In this document: positions 24,262 through 54,602 of the stretch, in pieces | Position numbering within the stretch: the stretch's first letter is position 1 | Layout: each line of letters starts with the position of its first letter | Assembly (NCBI GenBank): GCA_902729315.2 | Contig: LR746266.1 | Span: 6,063,759 to 6,127,758 of the forward strand | DNA length: 64,000 bases | Reading direction: 5' to 3' | DNA from: Spirodela intermedia | Lineage: Eukaryota > Streptophyta > Magnoliopsida > Alismatales > Araceae | Program-made: the position numbers and the translations under genes | The notes under the pieces: model-generated | The model's database searches: none | What the model saw: the letters and a program-made list of their open reading frames with translations, nothing else | What the model was told of the DNA's origin: nothing

Positions 24262-24768
24262 GCATAATGTGCAAGGTCTAATAGGACGGCTATGAGCGGT
24301 GACTAGTAAGATCCAATCCAGCATTGAACGGCCGCACGCGCCCATCCTCGGGAAGCCTTAATTTGGAACTTTAGACGAATTAAAAGGCTATTAAAATGAT
24401 TAAAAAATACATTTTAACCATAATTTCATGCCAGAAAATAGAGTGAGGCTTATGACAAACACTTCGTGGGATTCGAATCTTACTATTTGAGAAAATTGCT
24501 TGAATTACTTTCGTCTGAAAAGGAAAATTAAAAAAAATGCAAAGGACTCTATTTTTTTTTATCTGACGTGGATAGTAATATGGAGACCATTCGAGCAAGG
24601 CCAACAAAATTCTCCACCGCTTCTATAGCCAACACTTCGTAAGACGAGTCTTTTTTTATTGGGCCTAATCCCCGGTTTCTTGATCTTATAAGCCCAATGG
24701 GCCTAGAAACATGCCCGGGCAGCCCACGTATTAGTTGGTCATCGTCCATTCAGTCAACTCTGACAGAT

Positions 24769-25859
24769 TCATATTCGGATGCTGAGATGCTTGGTCTCGT
24801 CGCCACGTGGCAAGGACAGAGTCGACTCGGCCGATCTGTTCCCGTGGGTGACCCGCACCTTGTATTCCCCCAGGAAGGCCTCGAAGCTGAAGGTGCCGTG
24901 CTCGTCGGTGGCTCCCGCCGCCGCCTTTGTCTCCCACTCCCGCAGCAGCCGGTCAACGGCGTCGCCGGCCGGCAGGTTGCGGAACTCGCCGTCGGTGAGG
25001 CACATCTGGTAGCAGCCCCTCGGGTGGAAGGCCGTCCACAGCATGATACCTTCCACCGCCGGGTGGGCGAACCCCTCTCGCAGGACCTGCTCCAGATACA
25101 CGGCCTGCAGCAACCAGACCCTCGTCAGTGACCCCCCCACGGCGGCGCATCTCCTCCTCCTCCTTCCTCACCTGAGTCTCCTGATGGAACGCCTTGTTGA
25201 TGTCGACCTCGGTGAGCCAGATGGGGAGGCCGAGGATCGCCAGCTTGTCGAGGACGGCCCTCATGAGGGGGACGTTGGGCCGGCCGAAGTGGCCCTGCAG
25301 CCCCACCCCCTCCAGCCGGGCGGCGCCGCCGTCCGCCAGCTCCTGCAACCGCAGGACGTAGGAGTCCACCGTGGAGTAGGCGTCGTCGCAGGTCTCGACC
25401 ACGTTGAACTCGTTCATGAAGAGGGTGGCGAGCGGGTCCGACCTCCGGGCGGCGTCGAAGAACCGACGTGAGGCGTCCTTCCCCAGCCGCTGCTCGTAGA
25501 AGTCGAAGTGCAGCATCTCGTTGTTCACGTCCCAGTGGACGAACTCGCCGCTGTATCGGCTGAGGAGGGAACCTATTCGGGATTCCACGGCGGCGGCGAG
25601 CTGGTCGTCGGTGAGGTTGCGGACCCACGCCGGCGTGTAGAGGGGGTTCTCCCAGAAGATGTTGTGCCCGCGGACGGCGATCCTGTTGGCCCGTGCGAAG
25701 CCCAGCAATTCGTCCGCCGCCGTGTAGTTAACCCGCCCCGCCTCCGGCTCGGTGGCGTACCACTTAAGCTCGTTCTCGAACACTGCAGCGTTGAACCTCT
25801 CCACGAACCAGGCCTGAAGAGACGACGTCCCCGTTAATTAGATAGATAGGTAGATGAGG

Positions 25860-25917
<58 letters not shown>

Positions 25918-27294
25918 CAGTCCTCGGAGTAATGGGCTGCACTCGAGTTTTTACTTGATAAGGGGGGTTGCCCAGGATTGTTTTGTCCATGGCGGAGCCG
26001 AAAGGGAAGTCTTTGGAGACCAGCTCGACGGAGACGGCTGCCTGACTCACCCGAATGCCCTCCGAGTCCGCGACGTGGACGGCCACCACTCGTTTCCTCT
26101 TCTGCTCGTCACCCACTGGCTCTTATTAACACGTTAGCTCAGGGAAACGGTCACAGAGAGAGAAGAAGACCTGGAAGAAGGGGGGTCTCCCATTCTTACT
26201 CTTCTGATGTTCTCTTCTTGGTGCGCTCTCCACTGGTCAACGGTGAACGGCTGCAGAGAGGCGCTCGCGATCGAAATCTCGACTCTGCTGGCTCCGGCAT
26301 TCTGCATTCGAACACGGGTCAAATGCTAGCGAGCGAGCGAGAGAGAGGACCAGCAGCCATGGCTCAGAAAGGAACCACCTTGAAGTATATGATTGAAGTG
26401 TCGGACGGGGGTGAGTCCAGAACGAAGCCGCCCTTGAGGAAGGACCAGCAGCCATTCCTCGCCAGCGCCGTCCCTATGCATCTGATCGTCGCGTTCCCCG
26501 TCGCCAATCTAGCCTTCACGAGCGCCGATTCTTCTCCTCTAATCTTAACCCAGCCTTTTAGAACCGCCGAGGGAGAGAAAGGAGATCAATCGCTCAGAAG
26601 AATAATGAAAAGTTTCCATAGTTCTAATATCTCTGTAAGCTATATTTATATCAAGATTGTCGGTGGGTTTCGAAGAGGCAAGAACACGCCGATCTGGGCT
26701 TGGAATGAATCAGTGGCGAAGAACGGGAGGGTTCTCACATGAAAAGGCGTATCTGGTGCCGGTGGCGAGGTTGTCCAGAACATAAGCCGGGGAGGACGCC
26801 GCGGTCTCGTTGTTCACCTGGATTACTCTCGCCGGATCTGGCAGGATCCCTCCGCCGTAAAGCGGGCCCTCCGGGTTGGCTTTGCACTGAGAAACGACGG
26901 TGGAGTGTGAACCAGGCAGCCATTCTAGAGATGAGAACGGCCTCATCCGCTAAGCTCTAGCGAGACCAGACCAACTTCTTACATACACAGAGAGAGAGAG
27001 AGGTAGAGAAGGGGGGGAGATCATATATTCCTATAGGAGGGGATTATCCCTGTACAAGAGCAATGCCGGCGAGAGGAAATTTATGGCCGTGGATTCTCGG
27101 TGTCGTAATGGGTTAATCCATGGTGATTCGTCCCAGGGCAAGTGAAAATGAGTGAGACTAACCTCGGTGTAGGCAGTAGAATCGTACCATAGCCCCTCTG
27201 CAGGGGAAACAAACAGCTTAATCCGGATAGAAATCAGTCGGTAAACATGGGAAAGAGAGCTGCCCAAGTGCAGTAGAATCGGTAAGCATGGGAG

Positions 27295-27340
<46 letters not shown>

Positions 27341-27417
27341 TTAGAATACGCAACGCAGTGAGTGAAGAGGAGAGCTGCCCAAGTGAGGTATCGCAGACGC
27401 AGGGTTACCGTTGCCAT
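24769..27417 (-). CDS. GH10 endo-1,4-beta-xylanase with CBM22-like module, 8 exons
   Basis: Minus-strand exons 27417-27339, 27197-27163, 26886-26739, 26554-26379, 26301-26200, 26119-25955, 25813-25172 and 25104-24769 encode 560 aa in phase. The N-terminus (MATVTLRLRYLTWAALLFTH) looks like a secretion signal. Residues from about 30 to 190 form the carbohydrate-binding region (AYVLDNLATGTRYAFSCW, GCWSFLKGGFVLDS). The GH10 barrel follows, with NELKWY, HWDVNNEMLHF (acid/base Glu334) and IWLTEVDIN (nucleophile Glu437). Both catalytic glutamates are present. The enzyme should cleave xylan in the cell wall. Length fits plant GH10 proteins with a single binding module. The exon 6 acceptor (AAGAG at 26120) is weak and was chosen to keep frame. 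Exons 7 and 8 are strikingly GC-rich, and introns 1 and 6 carry long CT arrays on the coding strand. Confidence 0.93.
25862..25917. repeat. (GA)n microsatellite in xylanase intron 6
   Basis: 56 bp; reads as (CT)n on the coding strand, between exons 6 and 7. Confidence 0.95.
27297..27337. repeat. (GA)n microsatellite abutting a splice donor
   Basis: Reads as (CT)n on the coding strand and begins at the T of the GT donor of xylanase intron 1, leaving no normal donor context after GT. Confidence 0.9.
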
Positions 27418-28093
27418 GGGGGTCTCCGTGGAGAAGGAGAAAACCCCGTCGCGCCGCACACCCGGAGAACTCTTCGTCAAAACCCCTTTCCAAACCCTTC
27501 CTCTTTCTCTGTTCCGCCTCCCAAACTCCTGGTGCGGCCTCTCCCGCTACCTTCCCGGGCCTGTTAAATAAGGGGAGGAAGAGCACGCGGGAAGCCGACA
27601 GAACTGATGGCTTCCTGTGACATTTCTCGAAGAAGCCGGTGGTATCAGGCCCACTGTGTCTACTCTACCCGTGCCTCATCACGTGCAGAGAACCCGCACA
27701 CTTATCTCTCTCTCTCTCTCTCTCTCTCTCTTCCCCAGAGGGGATGAATGTCAGTACTTACCTGGTCATTTAATTATTTTTGGGGGACAAAAATGAAAAA
27801 TCATATTTTTGAATTTTTAAAAAAATTTAATTAAAAAAGATGGTAGCCGTTTCTGATCCGATGTTGGGACATTTTCTCGTTGTCGGATAAGACTTTCTAT
27901 TTAATTCGCGAGATGAGATGTGGGCCTAATGGGCCAGGTTTCTCGTATGGGCGTTTTCCAGGCCCAATAAGGACATCGAGAGACAGAGGAGAGAGGAGAG
28001 AGAGAGGGTACAAATGAGAGGGAAGAAGTGTAGTACTGCGTTAGGGAGGCGGAGACTTTGGAAGGTGGGTTTGCCCGCGCACAGGATGCGACG
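27418..28093. promoter_or_regulatory. 676-bp divergent promoter region, xylanase / SMG1
   Basis: The xylanase start codon (minus) and the SMG1 start codon (plus) are 676 bp apart head to head, so the regulatory regions of both must share this space. It contains (CT)n at 27705-27731, an AT-rich block at about 27,770-27,910 and a GA-rich leader (27,975-28,015) before SMG1. I assign no specific core promoter element. Confidence 0.55.
27705..27731. repeat. (CT)n microsatellite in the divergent promoter region
   Basis: Perfect CT array between the xylanase and SMG1 start codons. Confidence 0.9.
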
Positions 28094-47107
<19,014 letters not shown>

Positions 47108-47276
47108 CGACCCTTCGTTCCCCTGTTCATATTTATTTGTATATATTCATTCATTTATCCAAAAATATAGACTAAGTCCCTTGGGCGGTCAAGCCCGGCG
47201 GCACGGCGCCCGCGCGCAGCGTCACGGCGCGTGGCAGGACAGCATCGGTGTGGGATGGCGCGAGAAAATAATAATA

Positions 47277-47287
47277 GTCCCACATCG
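47277..47287 (+). promoter_or_regulatory. Upstream sequence element (USE) of U6
   Basis: GTCCCACATCG matches the plant snRNA gene USE (RTCCCACATCG) exactly. It lies 26 bp before the TATA box, the short spacing characteristic of plant RNA polymerase III snRNA genes. Confidence 0.9.
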
Positions 47288-47313
47288 GCTGTATTTTGAG
47301 TTCAGTTATCTTC

Positions 47314-47321
47314 TTATAATA
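47314..47321 (+). promoter_or_regulatory. TATA box of U6
   Basis: TTATAATA about 25 bp upstream of the U6 start, as expected for a type 3 Pol III promoter. Confidence 0.8.
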
Positions 47322-47338
47322 CTTCCACATCTGTAGTT

Positions 47339-47358
47339 GTCCCTTCGGGGACATCCGA

Positions 47359-47390
<32 letters not shown>

Positions 47391-47440
47391 GGCCCCTGCG
47401 CAAGGATGACACGCACAAATCGAGAAATGGTCCAAATTTT
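47339..47440 (+). ncRNA. U6: U6 spliceosomal snRNA
   Basis: The sequence begins GTCCCTTCGGGGACATCCG (5' stem-loop) and continues with the invariant ACAGAGA box (GATACAGAGAAGATTAGC), which pairs with the 5' splice site. AGC of the catalytic triad and the internal stem-loop region (GCAAGGATGACACGCA) follow, then the 3' end GGTCCAAATTTT. As far as I recall the plant U6 sequence this copy has no changes. A matching USE, TATA box and T-run terminator indicate a functional Pol III gene. It sits in the same orientation between SMG1 (stop 232 bp upstream) and ArgC (start about 215 bp downstream). Confidence 0.97.
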
Positions 47441-47443
47441 TTT
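47437..47443 (+). terminator. Pol III T-run terminator
   Basis: Seven consecutive T residues at the 3' end of U6. Confidence 0.9.
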
Positions 47444-47655
47444 GTACTTCTTGCCGGGCGCCGCCGGACAGAAGTCTGTCTCCCTGTCTGGAATATCTTG
47501 CAGGCATTATCGAACCTGGTTGTCGCCGTTGGCGTCGCAACACGTGCAGAAGAGGACGTGAATCTTACTAGGGTTTTCTGCTAGCACCGTCCAAGCAAGG
47601 ATCGGCTTTCCTTCCACTGGGTAGCAGTCGTCGTCCTCCTCCTCTTCTGTTGAGA

Positions 47656-50600
47656 ATGAGCTCTTCGGCCGCGGCCGCGGCCGCGGCGGCGCTGGGGCCC
47701 GTTACGGCGGAGTTCCCGCGCTGGCGAAAGGTGAAGTTCGTACCCTCGGATGAATCCTAAACGGGTGATTTAAGGATGTGTTTCTTTTTTCTTCTCTGGA
47801 TGTGGGGACTCAGCTTCACGGTTTGCAGGTGGGCAGCGTGAGGGCCGTCTCGAGTAGACGGAGAGTGAGATTTTCCGTGGCGTCGGCTCTGAAGTCGGAG
47901 GAGAAGCTCCGAGTTGGCGTCCTAGGAGCCAGTGGATACACAGGTTCGGAGGTATTGTCACCATTTTCCTTGTCCAATTCCTCGTTCTTGCGGCCCCCTG
48001 ATTGTCGTTCTCGACTACAGTGGAAGGCTAGTCGTATCCGCAGCAGCAGTCCGCAACTCAGCATTCTCAATGAACAACGTCCCAGCGGACGGGAAGATAT
48101 TTTGTTAGGAGAATTGGTCCCTTAGAACTCTCCATCTTTGCTTACCTGAGTACGATCGTCGCGGATTTGCAGCCCCATTTGCAGCCCATGAGGTCAATAA
48201 TCTGAATTCAACTCCTTACTAAAAAGACACATTCTTCTGGGTCCCCTTTTGCACCAGTTAGCCCAAATTCATCTTCCTCTTGATGAGATCCTTCACGCCC
48301 AAGTTCTTATCTGGCGTCTAAACTATTTCGGGCAATTAGGAAGATCACAACTTTGTTATGGATTTTTCTTTTTTTCTGCTCATGTAATCAGATGTACGAT
48401 CGCCATTTCTTAGAAGATATGAACACCACTCGGTTAGTTTTCATTGTTTGGGGAACTAAAAACTTTATTCGAGGAACCTTCTGTGGAATCAAGTACTCCA
48501 AAATGCAGTAGAAATGTATTGATGATCAGGTCGATGCATTAATAGTCCTCACACTGGGAATCAGAAAGGTCTATTTACTTTATTCCCATTTGCTTATAAT
48601 GAATCTGTGTTTTTGTTTGGCAGATTGTGCGTCTCGTTGCAAACCATCCCTATTTTCGGATCACATTGATGACAGCCGATCGTAAAGCTGGGCAGTCAAT
48701 CGGATCGGTGTTTCCTCATCTGATCACCCAGGTATGTCTCTTCACATTCTGTTTCTTGCTCATGCCCACATCTTTGGCTGGTAATTTCATGTGTACGTTA
48801 TCTACACTTTTCTCGTAACATGTAGGCATAGATAATCCACATCTCTTTTCAGGATTTGCCAGGTCTGGTTGCAATTGGGGATGCTGATTTCTCGAACACA
48901 GATGCCGTTTTCTGTTGTTTGCCGCATGCCACAACACAGGTCTAGAACTTCTTGTCATATTTCAAAGAATAAACCTCTCCAATAGATTCGTATAGGCTAT
49001 CCTTGCGTCCCATCTGAATGTCATTCGTTTTCTTGTTGCAGGAAATTATCAAAAGCCTGCCGAGAGAATTAAAAATTGTCGATCTGTCTGCAGTAAGCCC
49101 TTTTGCGAACCTTTCAGCGCCTATTTTCGTTGAATTTTTTTGAAAAATACTATTGGGTTTTTTATTGCTAAATAATGCTGGAGAACTATGCTTCATTATA
49201 TTTCTGTAGGATTTTCGTCTACGCAATGTTGATGAATACAAGGAATGGTATGGTCAGCCTCACAGTGCACCAGAACTGCAGGTATTCTGTTTCTAATCTT
49301 CCTGCTGGTATGAGAAGGGATTTATTTCCAAAATTTCCCTTGCAAAGTGATTCTACAGAGTAAAATTCTTGGTCCACCCATCCAAAGGAATGGGCTAAAT
49401 GTTTTTTAGAAATCGAGCTTCAGAGCTGGACCTCTCTTTCTTGACTGTTCACGATGCTAATGAACTCATGCTCTTAGACCACTCTTTTATACATTTACGT
49501 AAATATTCTTCGGAAGAAACTAATGACGGTGTCCTCCCCCCAAAGAACCCCCCCTCCCCCGCAAAAAAGAAAAGAAAAAAAAGGTGATTACCTTAACACT
49601 GTGTCAGTGGAAGTAGCTGAGACAGGTAGCAATGACCATAGTTAGTTCAGCTCGTGGATTTATTTTTTTTCCTCTTCGTATTGAGCTCGCTCCCTATTTA
49701 TTCTATGGACAGAAGTAAAGTTAGCTTACTGAATATTGATGTGATTATCTGATGATTTTCTTGATTTCTCAGAAAGAGGCAACATATGGTTTAACGGAGA
49801 TTTACAGGGAGGAAGTCCGGAAGGCACGGCTGGTTGCTAATCCTGGTTGCTACCCAACATCCATTCTCCTCCCCCTTGTCCCGTTGATACAGGTTATGAT
49901 TTCTTTGTCTTTCATTATCTCCATCCCTGGCGTTCATCTACAGCAGTATATTCATCGGTAAATATGCAAACTCTCATAGATTAGAAGAAAATTCATTATT
50001 CATAGCTGCCACTTCTAGGTTTGAGCTCGAATTCAGTATTAACACGATCGCGTGTAACTTCCAAAAATGGGAAAAAAATGTAAAAGTGTCTAAGATGTTC
50101 TTGGTTGTGGGATCATCATTCTCTTCTCTCCTTCTTTGGTGTCATTGTTGTTAAACCCCTCAAGGTTGCACCTATGATGGTAATCTTTTTGAATCTCTCA
50201 GAATATTATTTTGGTATGAAATGTCCCTGATTTTGAGGTCGCATCTATTTTTTATTTGAGATCGTTTAGATCCATTGAAGAGTCGAGAATTTAAACAGGA
50301 TTCTTCTTGATTGTGGAGAAGAGAAGAAAGAAATTGCCACATAAATTGCTTTTTTTTTTTTTTTTTTTTTGCTGAGAAGGCAGAAACTATGCTGAAGTTC
50401 CTCACTGGGCCATCATTTCACCTGCAGGCCCGTCTTGTAGGATTGGAAAATATCATTATCGATGCTAAATCTGGAGTAAGCGGAGCAGGTGAATACCGCA
50501 TCATTTTAGCCCCGTTCGCAGATTATTTACTCGCATTTCTGAAAGAAGATTCTGATATCCTCTACACGGGCCGCTGGTAATCGCCATGGATCCCTCAGGA

Positions 50601-51973
50601 CGTGGAGCCAAGGAGGCCAACCTGTACACCGAAGTGTCTGAGGGTATCCATTCCTATGGAATCACCAAGCATCGCCACGGTACAGTTTCAGTCGGGATCT
50701 TCATAACTTCCCATTTTATTATTGTCGATAGCCGCATTAAATTAAATTATTTATTCATCTTCTTGCGTGTTTTTTTTCTTGAGCCCATTCATATATGGAT
50801 CTCGTCCTTTGACATTCCTAGTTCCCGAGATCGAGCAAGGCCTCTCCGAAGCCGCCCAGTCAAAAGTGACCATCAGCTTCACTCCTCATCTAATGCCAAT
50901 GGTAAAAAAAGCCCTGCTCAGATCTTTGTCGAGTACTATAATTGCCTAAAAACCCATTTTTTTCTTCGTGATTTGATTTCAATCTTTTATCTTGGGAACA
51001 TTCAGAGCCGCGGAATGCAGTCAACCATATACGCAGAATTGCTACCCGGGGTAACAGTAGACGACTTGTACCGCCAGCTGCAAACTGCCTACAAAGTACG
51101 ATCAATCTCTCTGTCGATCTACATTGCTCCTTTCTATTCCGGATTTCTTTCGAATTTAGTAAACGCATCCAGTCCCAAAAAACCCTTAAATTTTGTAGAT
51201 AATTATCATCGAACGTTTCTAGAGAATACTACATTGAGCATTAATTATTCACCTCCAGACTGTAAAACTCAAAAATGCATAGATTATTGAGCATTTGTGG
51301 GAAATAATGGTTCGACTCATTTTTCCTTCTCCACATAAACATAAATTTAGTATTATTACGATTATTATTGAGCGTTTCCTGGAAATTATATCGTTGACCC
51401 ATTTTTCCTTCACTCGAAAAAAAACTTATATTTACCGTGCATAGTCCCGACCAAAAAACCCTAAAACTGATAGATTAATATTATGGATCATTTCTAGGGG
51501 AAAAAAAAAAAGAAGAGTTCTGGGCCCATTTTTCCTTCGCCCACATGTTGACACTTGTTCTTGTCTTCCCAGGGAGAGGAGTTCGTAAGGCTCTTGAGTA
51601 AGGGCAGTGTGCCGCACACGCGCCACATCCGGGGATCAAACTACTGTTTTCTCAACGTCTTTGAAGACCGAATCCCCGGGAGAGTGATCATAATCTCTGT
51701 CGTATGTTATCATACCTCACACACACACACAGATATATATATATATAGATATATATATATATATATATATATAGTGTATGCCTGTTCTTATGGCTTTTTG
51801 GTTGATCTTTTTATTTTTTTATTTTTTAAAAGTGGCTTCTCTGATGCTATCATTCTACATTATAGATTGATAATCTCGTGAAGGGAGCTTCTGGTCAAGC
51901 GCTTCAGAACCTCAACTTGATGACGGGCTACGCGGAGAACACAGGATTACTATACCAACCCCTCTTTCCATAG
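47656..51973 (+). CDS. ArgC: N-acetyl-gamma-glutamyl-phosphate reductase, plastid, 13 exons
   Basis: Exons 47656-47730, 47814-47951, 48624-48731, 48853-48939, 49042-49092, 49210-49281, 49773-49892, 50428-50488, 50599-50679, 50822-50901, 51006-51095, 51573-51701 and 51866-51973 encode 399 aa in phase. The N-terminus is Ala/Ser/Arg-rich, a likely plastid transit peptide of about 55 residues. The cofactor loop is [13 protein letters not shown], followed by [35 protein letters not shown] and the active-site cysteine in NPGCYPTS (Cys203). [20 protein letters not shown] and [18 protein letters not shown] follow. The enzyme makes N-acetylglutamate semialdehyde, the third step of plastid arginine synthesis. 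The exon 2 acceptor could instead be at 47829, shortening the protein by five residues. Exon 1 encodes a run of eight alanines. Confidence 0.95.
51719..51773. repeat. (CA)n-(TA)n microsatellite in an ArgC intron
   Basis: CA run followed by TA units in intron 12 of ArgC, shortly after the donor. Confidence 0.9.
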
Positions 51974-54103
51974 CGCCTGCTAGAAACCTCTCTTCTTCTC
52001 CTGTAAGCTCTCTTCTTAGCTCAGCTGCTCATCTTAACTTCCGCCCATTTGTGCTGGTCAATGGAGGTAGAACAGGTGATTTCTTCGCCCATTAGCTTAT
52101 ATTAATCATGGTATTTAAATGCCCATCTTGGTTGAGTTTGTTCGAATCCCAGCGTCTTGCCGCTCAATTTATGGGCTCCGCTTGTATGATTTATATATAA
52201 TTCCATGGTAAATAATATCCCTTCCAAGCGTGCTGGGTAAGTTGACCGGCGCCAGCTGTTGCCAAAGCATCATCTTGGGTTTCGTGCCACGTGGATAGCC
52301 CACATCAGGGCCTGTTGGCCAGGTGTGATCCTCCCTCCCCGACCAGGTTTTGGGCCGTCCGAGGAGGCCAAATGCAGGCGACTTGGGCCCCCGCCTTGTC
52401 GTAAAGAAATGCGCAGCCCATACCGCGAGGCCCATTTTTAAACTGATGGCGGCGGAACCTCCGAGGCCTCCGAATCTATCCATCAAAGCTCGTGCCAGAA
52501 TCATATCCTCGCCTGCGCCCTCAGACCTTGAATGTCCGTAGACCATGTCAGAGACGAACTCTCTCTCTCTATCTCTCTCTCCCTCTTCCTCTGACTACCG
52601 CGTGACACTCTCTGCCTAACCTCCATTTATCTCGGAATCTGGGTCCGGGGGATCCCCACCTGAGGCCTCACTTTGTCAGTATGACCACCTCCTTCATCGG
52701 AGTTCCCTCTGGAATAATCTGCCGAGGATAATCTCCCAGCTGAGCCGGATACTCCCTTTGCTCGCTGAAGCTTGTGGGGAACAGTGCAGAGGGAAACTCC
52801 ACCTCCTTCCTCTTATGGTTGCTCCCCTTGTCCCCCCGGAAACCCCATGAAAGCTCCTCTGCTAAAGTCCAAGTGGGATCATCGGAGGGGCCCTCGCTCG
52901 CCCAAGGAGATGATGAGGGATGGGTAGGAGAGGACGTGGGCGCTGTGGAAAGCTCCTTGCTTTCATTTGGTAGGGCCCCCTGCCCACTTCGCGTCACCCC
53001 ATGAATAATCCTCTGGAAATGTTTCTATTTTGTTTGTCTTGCTTCCATCGCCACCTCCGTTAGGGTTCGAATCGTCTGCAAAGAAGCTGCAGGTGTCAAT
53101 CCAAAGATTGGGGGCGGCGATGAAGATCCCCTCTGTTGTCTGAACCAGGTACTATCTTCTCTCCCTCCCCAGCTGCGGCGTACCTTCAGAGGGGAGGTTG
53201 TTATTCCCTTTCGGGCCAAGGGAGCTGCCTCACCTTTCTCCCGGGCTCACGTCTGAAATATTAGCCTTGATGAACACTGGAAGCGCTGTGAGCCCGTGGC
53301 CTTCGCTGAGTCATGATGGAAATCTGGAGGGAGTGCCAGTGAGATGAGTCTCGGGAGGCCTTTCTTGAGTTCCGCCCCGTTGTAGGAAGAAGAAAATATG
53401 ATACGAATCGAGAGAGAGGGGAAATCTTTGTTTTGGCTTCCTTCGGCCTACCTTTTTTTACCTTTATACAAAGGGTTTCCCCTGCTAGTAGAGAGAGAGA
53501 GAGAGAGCATGCTGCGACACGCATACATATACAGGATCGCTCTGCTACTGTTCTTCTGAGACTATGAGGAACCCTAGAAAGGAACAGTTGCTGGCCAGTG
53601 AATCGACTCTACATTGGGGCCCACACGTGTAAAATATGGGCAACGATCCGCTCACAACAATCGGAGTCGCGTCTTGTCACCATTCGGTTTGTCGTTGTGT
53701 TATCATGCCAACCTCTCTCCCTCTCTCTCTCAGCTCCCCCCTCACCGGTGACGGCGAGGCGGGCCTCTGCATTCCCCAACAGTAGTCTATCCAGGGCACG
53801 AAGGGGATGGCCCAGAAGAAGGGGAATCTATTCCTCGCCTTTCTTTCTCACAGATGGAGGAAAGTAAGACAGCGGCGGTGGGAAGAGGCCGGGTTTCGAG
53901 GAGTCTTCCCCACTTTTGACGGCGACCGGAAGACGGAAAGAGCCAAAGCCTACTCTTCCCCCACCCCCGGCCAATGGCTTTATCGCCCTCTCTGCCTCTC
54001 TTCGCTGCTCCGACGAGTCCGCCGCCCACTGCGACTGCTCGGCCGGCACGCCGGGTCGGACAATGGAGCGCCTTCTACTCATGCGTGACGGCGTGCATGC
54101 GTA

Positions 54104-54202
54104 TGCATGGAAGCACATGTGAACCGAGTTCTGCCACGTGTGTCCATGCGGCGTCTCGACCTTCTTCGTGTGCATGTCTTATTTCACACGTGTTTCCATG
54201 CA
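54104..54202. repeat. Imperfect inverted repeat, 19-bp arms
   Basis: Left arm 54104-54122 and right arm 54184-54202 are complementary at 17 of 19 positions with a 61-base loop. The right arm contains ACACGTGT. Confidence 0.7.
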
Positions 54203-54538
54203 GCTCCAATGCCACCACGGCTGAATCAGGGCCCTGGAGTTTTGGATTGAAATGGATGGTGGTCAAACCCTAGTTTGGTTTCTTCTGAGTGAAAATACTA
54301 TCAAAGTCTTCGATGTTCAACGACTTCTGATGGGTAATAACGATTCGGCAATGAGGTTCAATATTTAGGGATATGACACTTGCTACAGTGTACGCATATC
54401 TCTAGCTAGGCAGGAGGGGTCGCATTGGAATTTACGCACGTTTCCATGTCATCAGCATCCTCATTATTGCCTTTCATTTGTTGTTTCAATCCCCTCCGCC
54501 CTTCTCGGCGGTGGGGATAGAAACAACAAATGGAAAGC

Positions 54539-54602
54539 CTCTCTCTCTCTCTCTCTCCCTCTCTCTCTCCCTCTCTCTCTCCCTCTCTCTCTCTCTCGCT
54601 CG
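54539..54602. repeat. (CT)n / (CTCTCTCC)n microsatellite
   Basis: CT array with regularly spaced CC interruptions, about 8-12 bp apart. Confidence 0.9.

Larger units (their letters stand above)
23367..24768. other. Convergent intergenic region between KANADI and xylanase
   Basis: No gene is supported. It contains (GA)n at 23982-24015, a compound TA/AC/GC/GA array at 24095-24164 and (GA)n at 24236-24261. The flanking genes are convergent, so both 3' UTRs fall here. Confidence 0.6.

Noticed and set aside
25125-25628. 167-codon Pro/Arg-rich minus-strand frame
   Set aside because: Shadow frame of the GC-rich GH10 exon 7, which has both catalytic motifs in the other frame.
52668-52997. 109-codon minus-strand frame between ArgC and Dof
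   Set aside because: Composition is plausible but I recognise no domain and see no splice partners or retroelement motifs.
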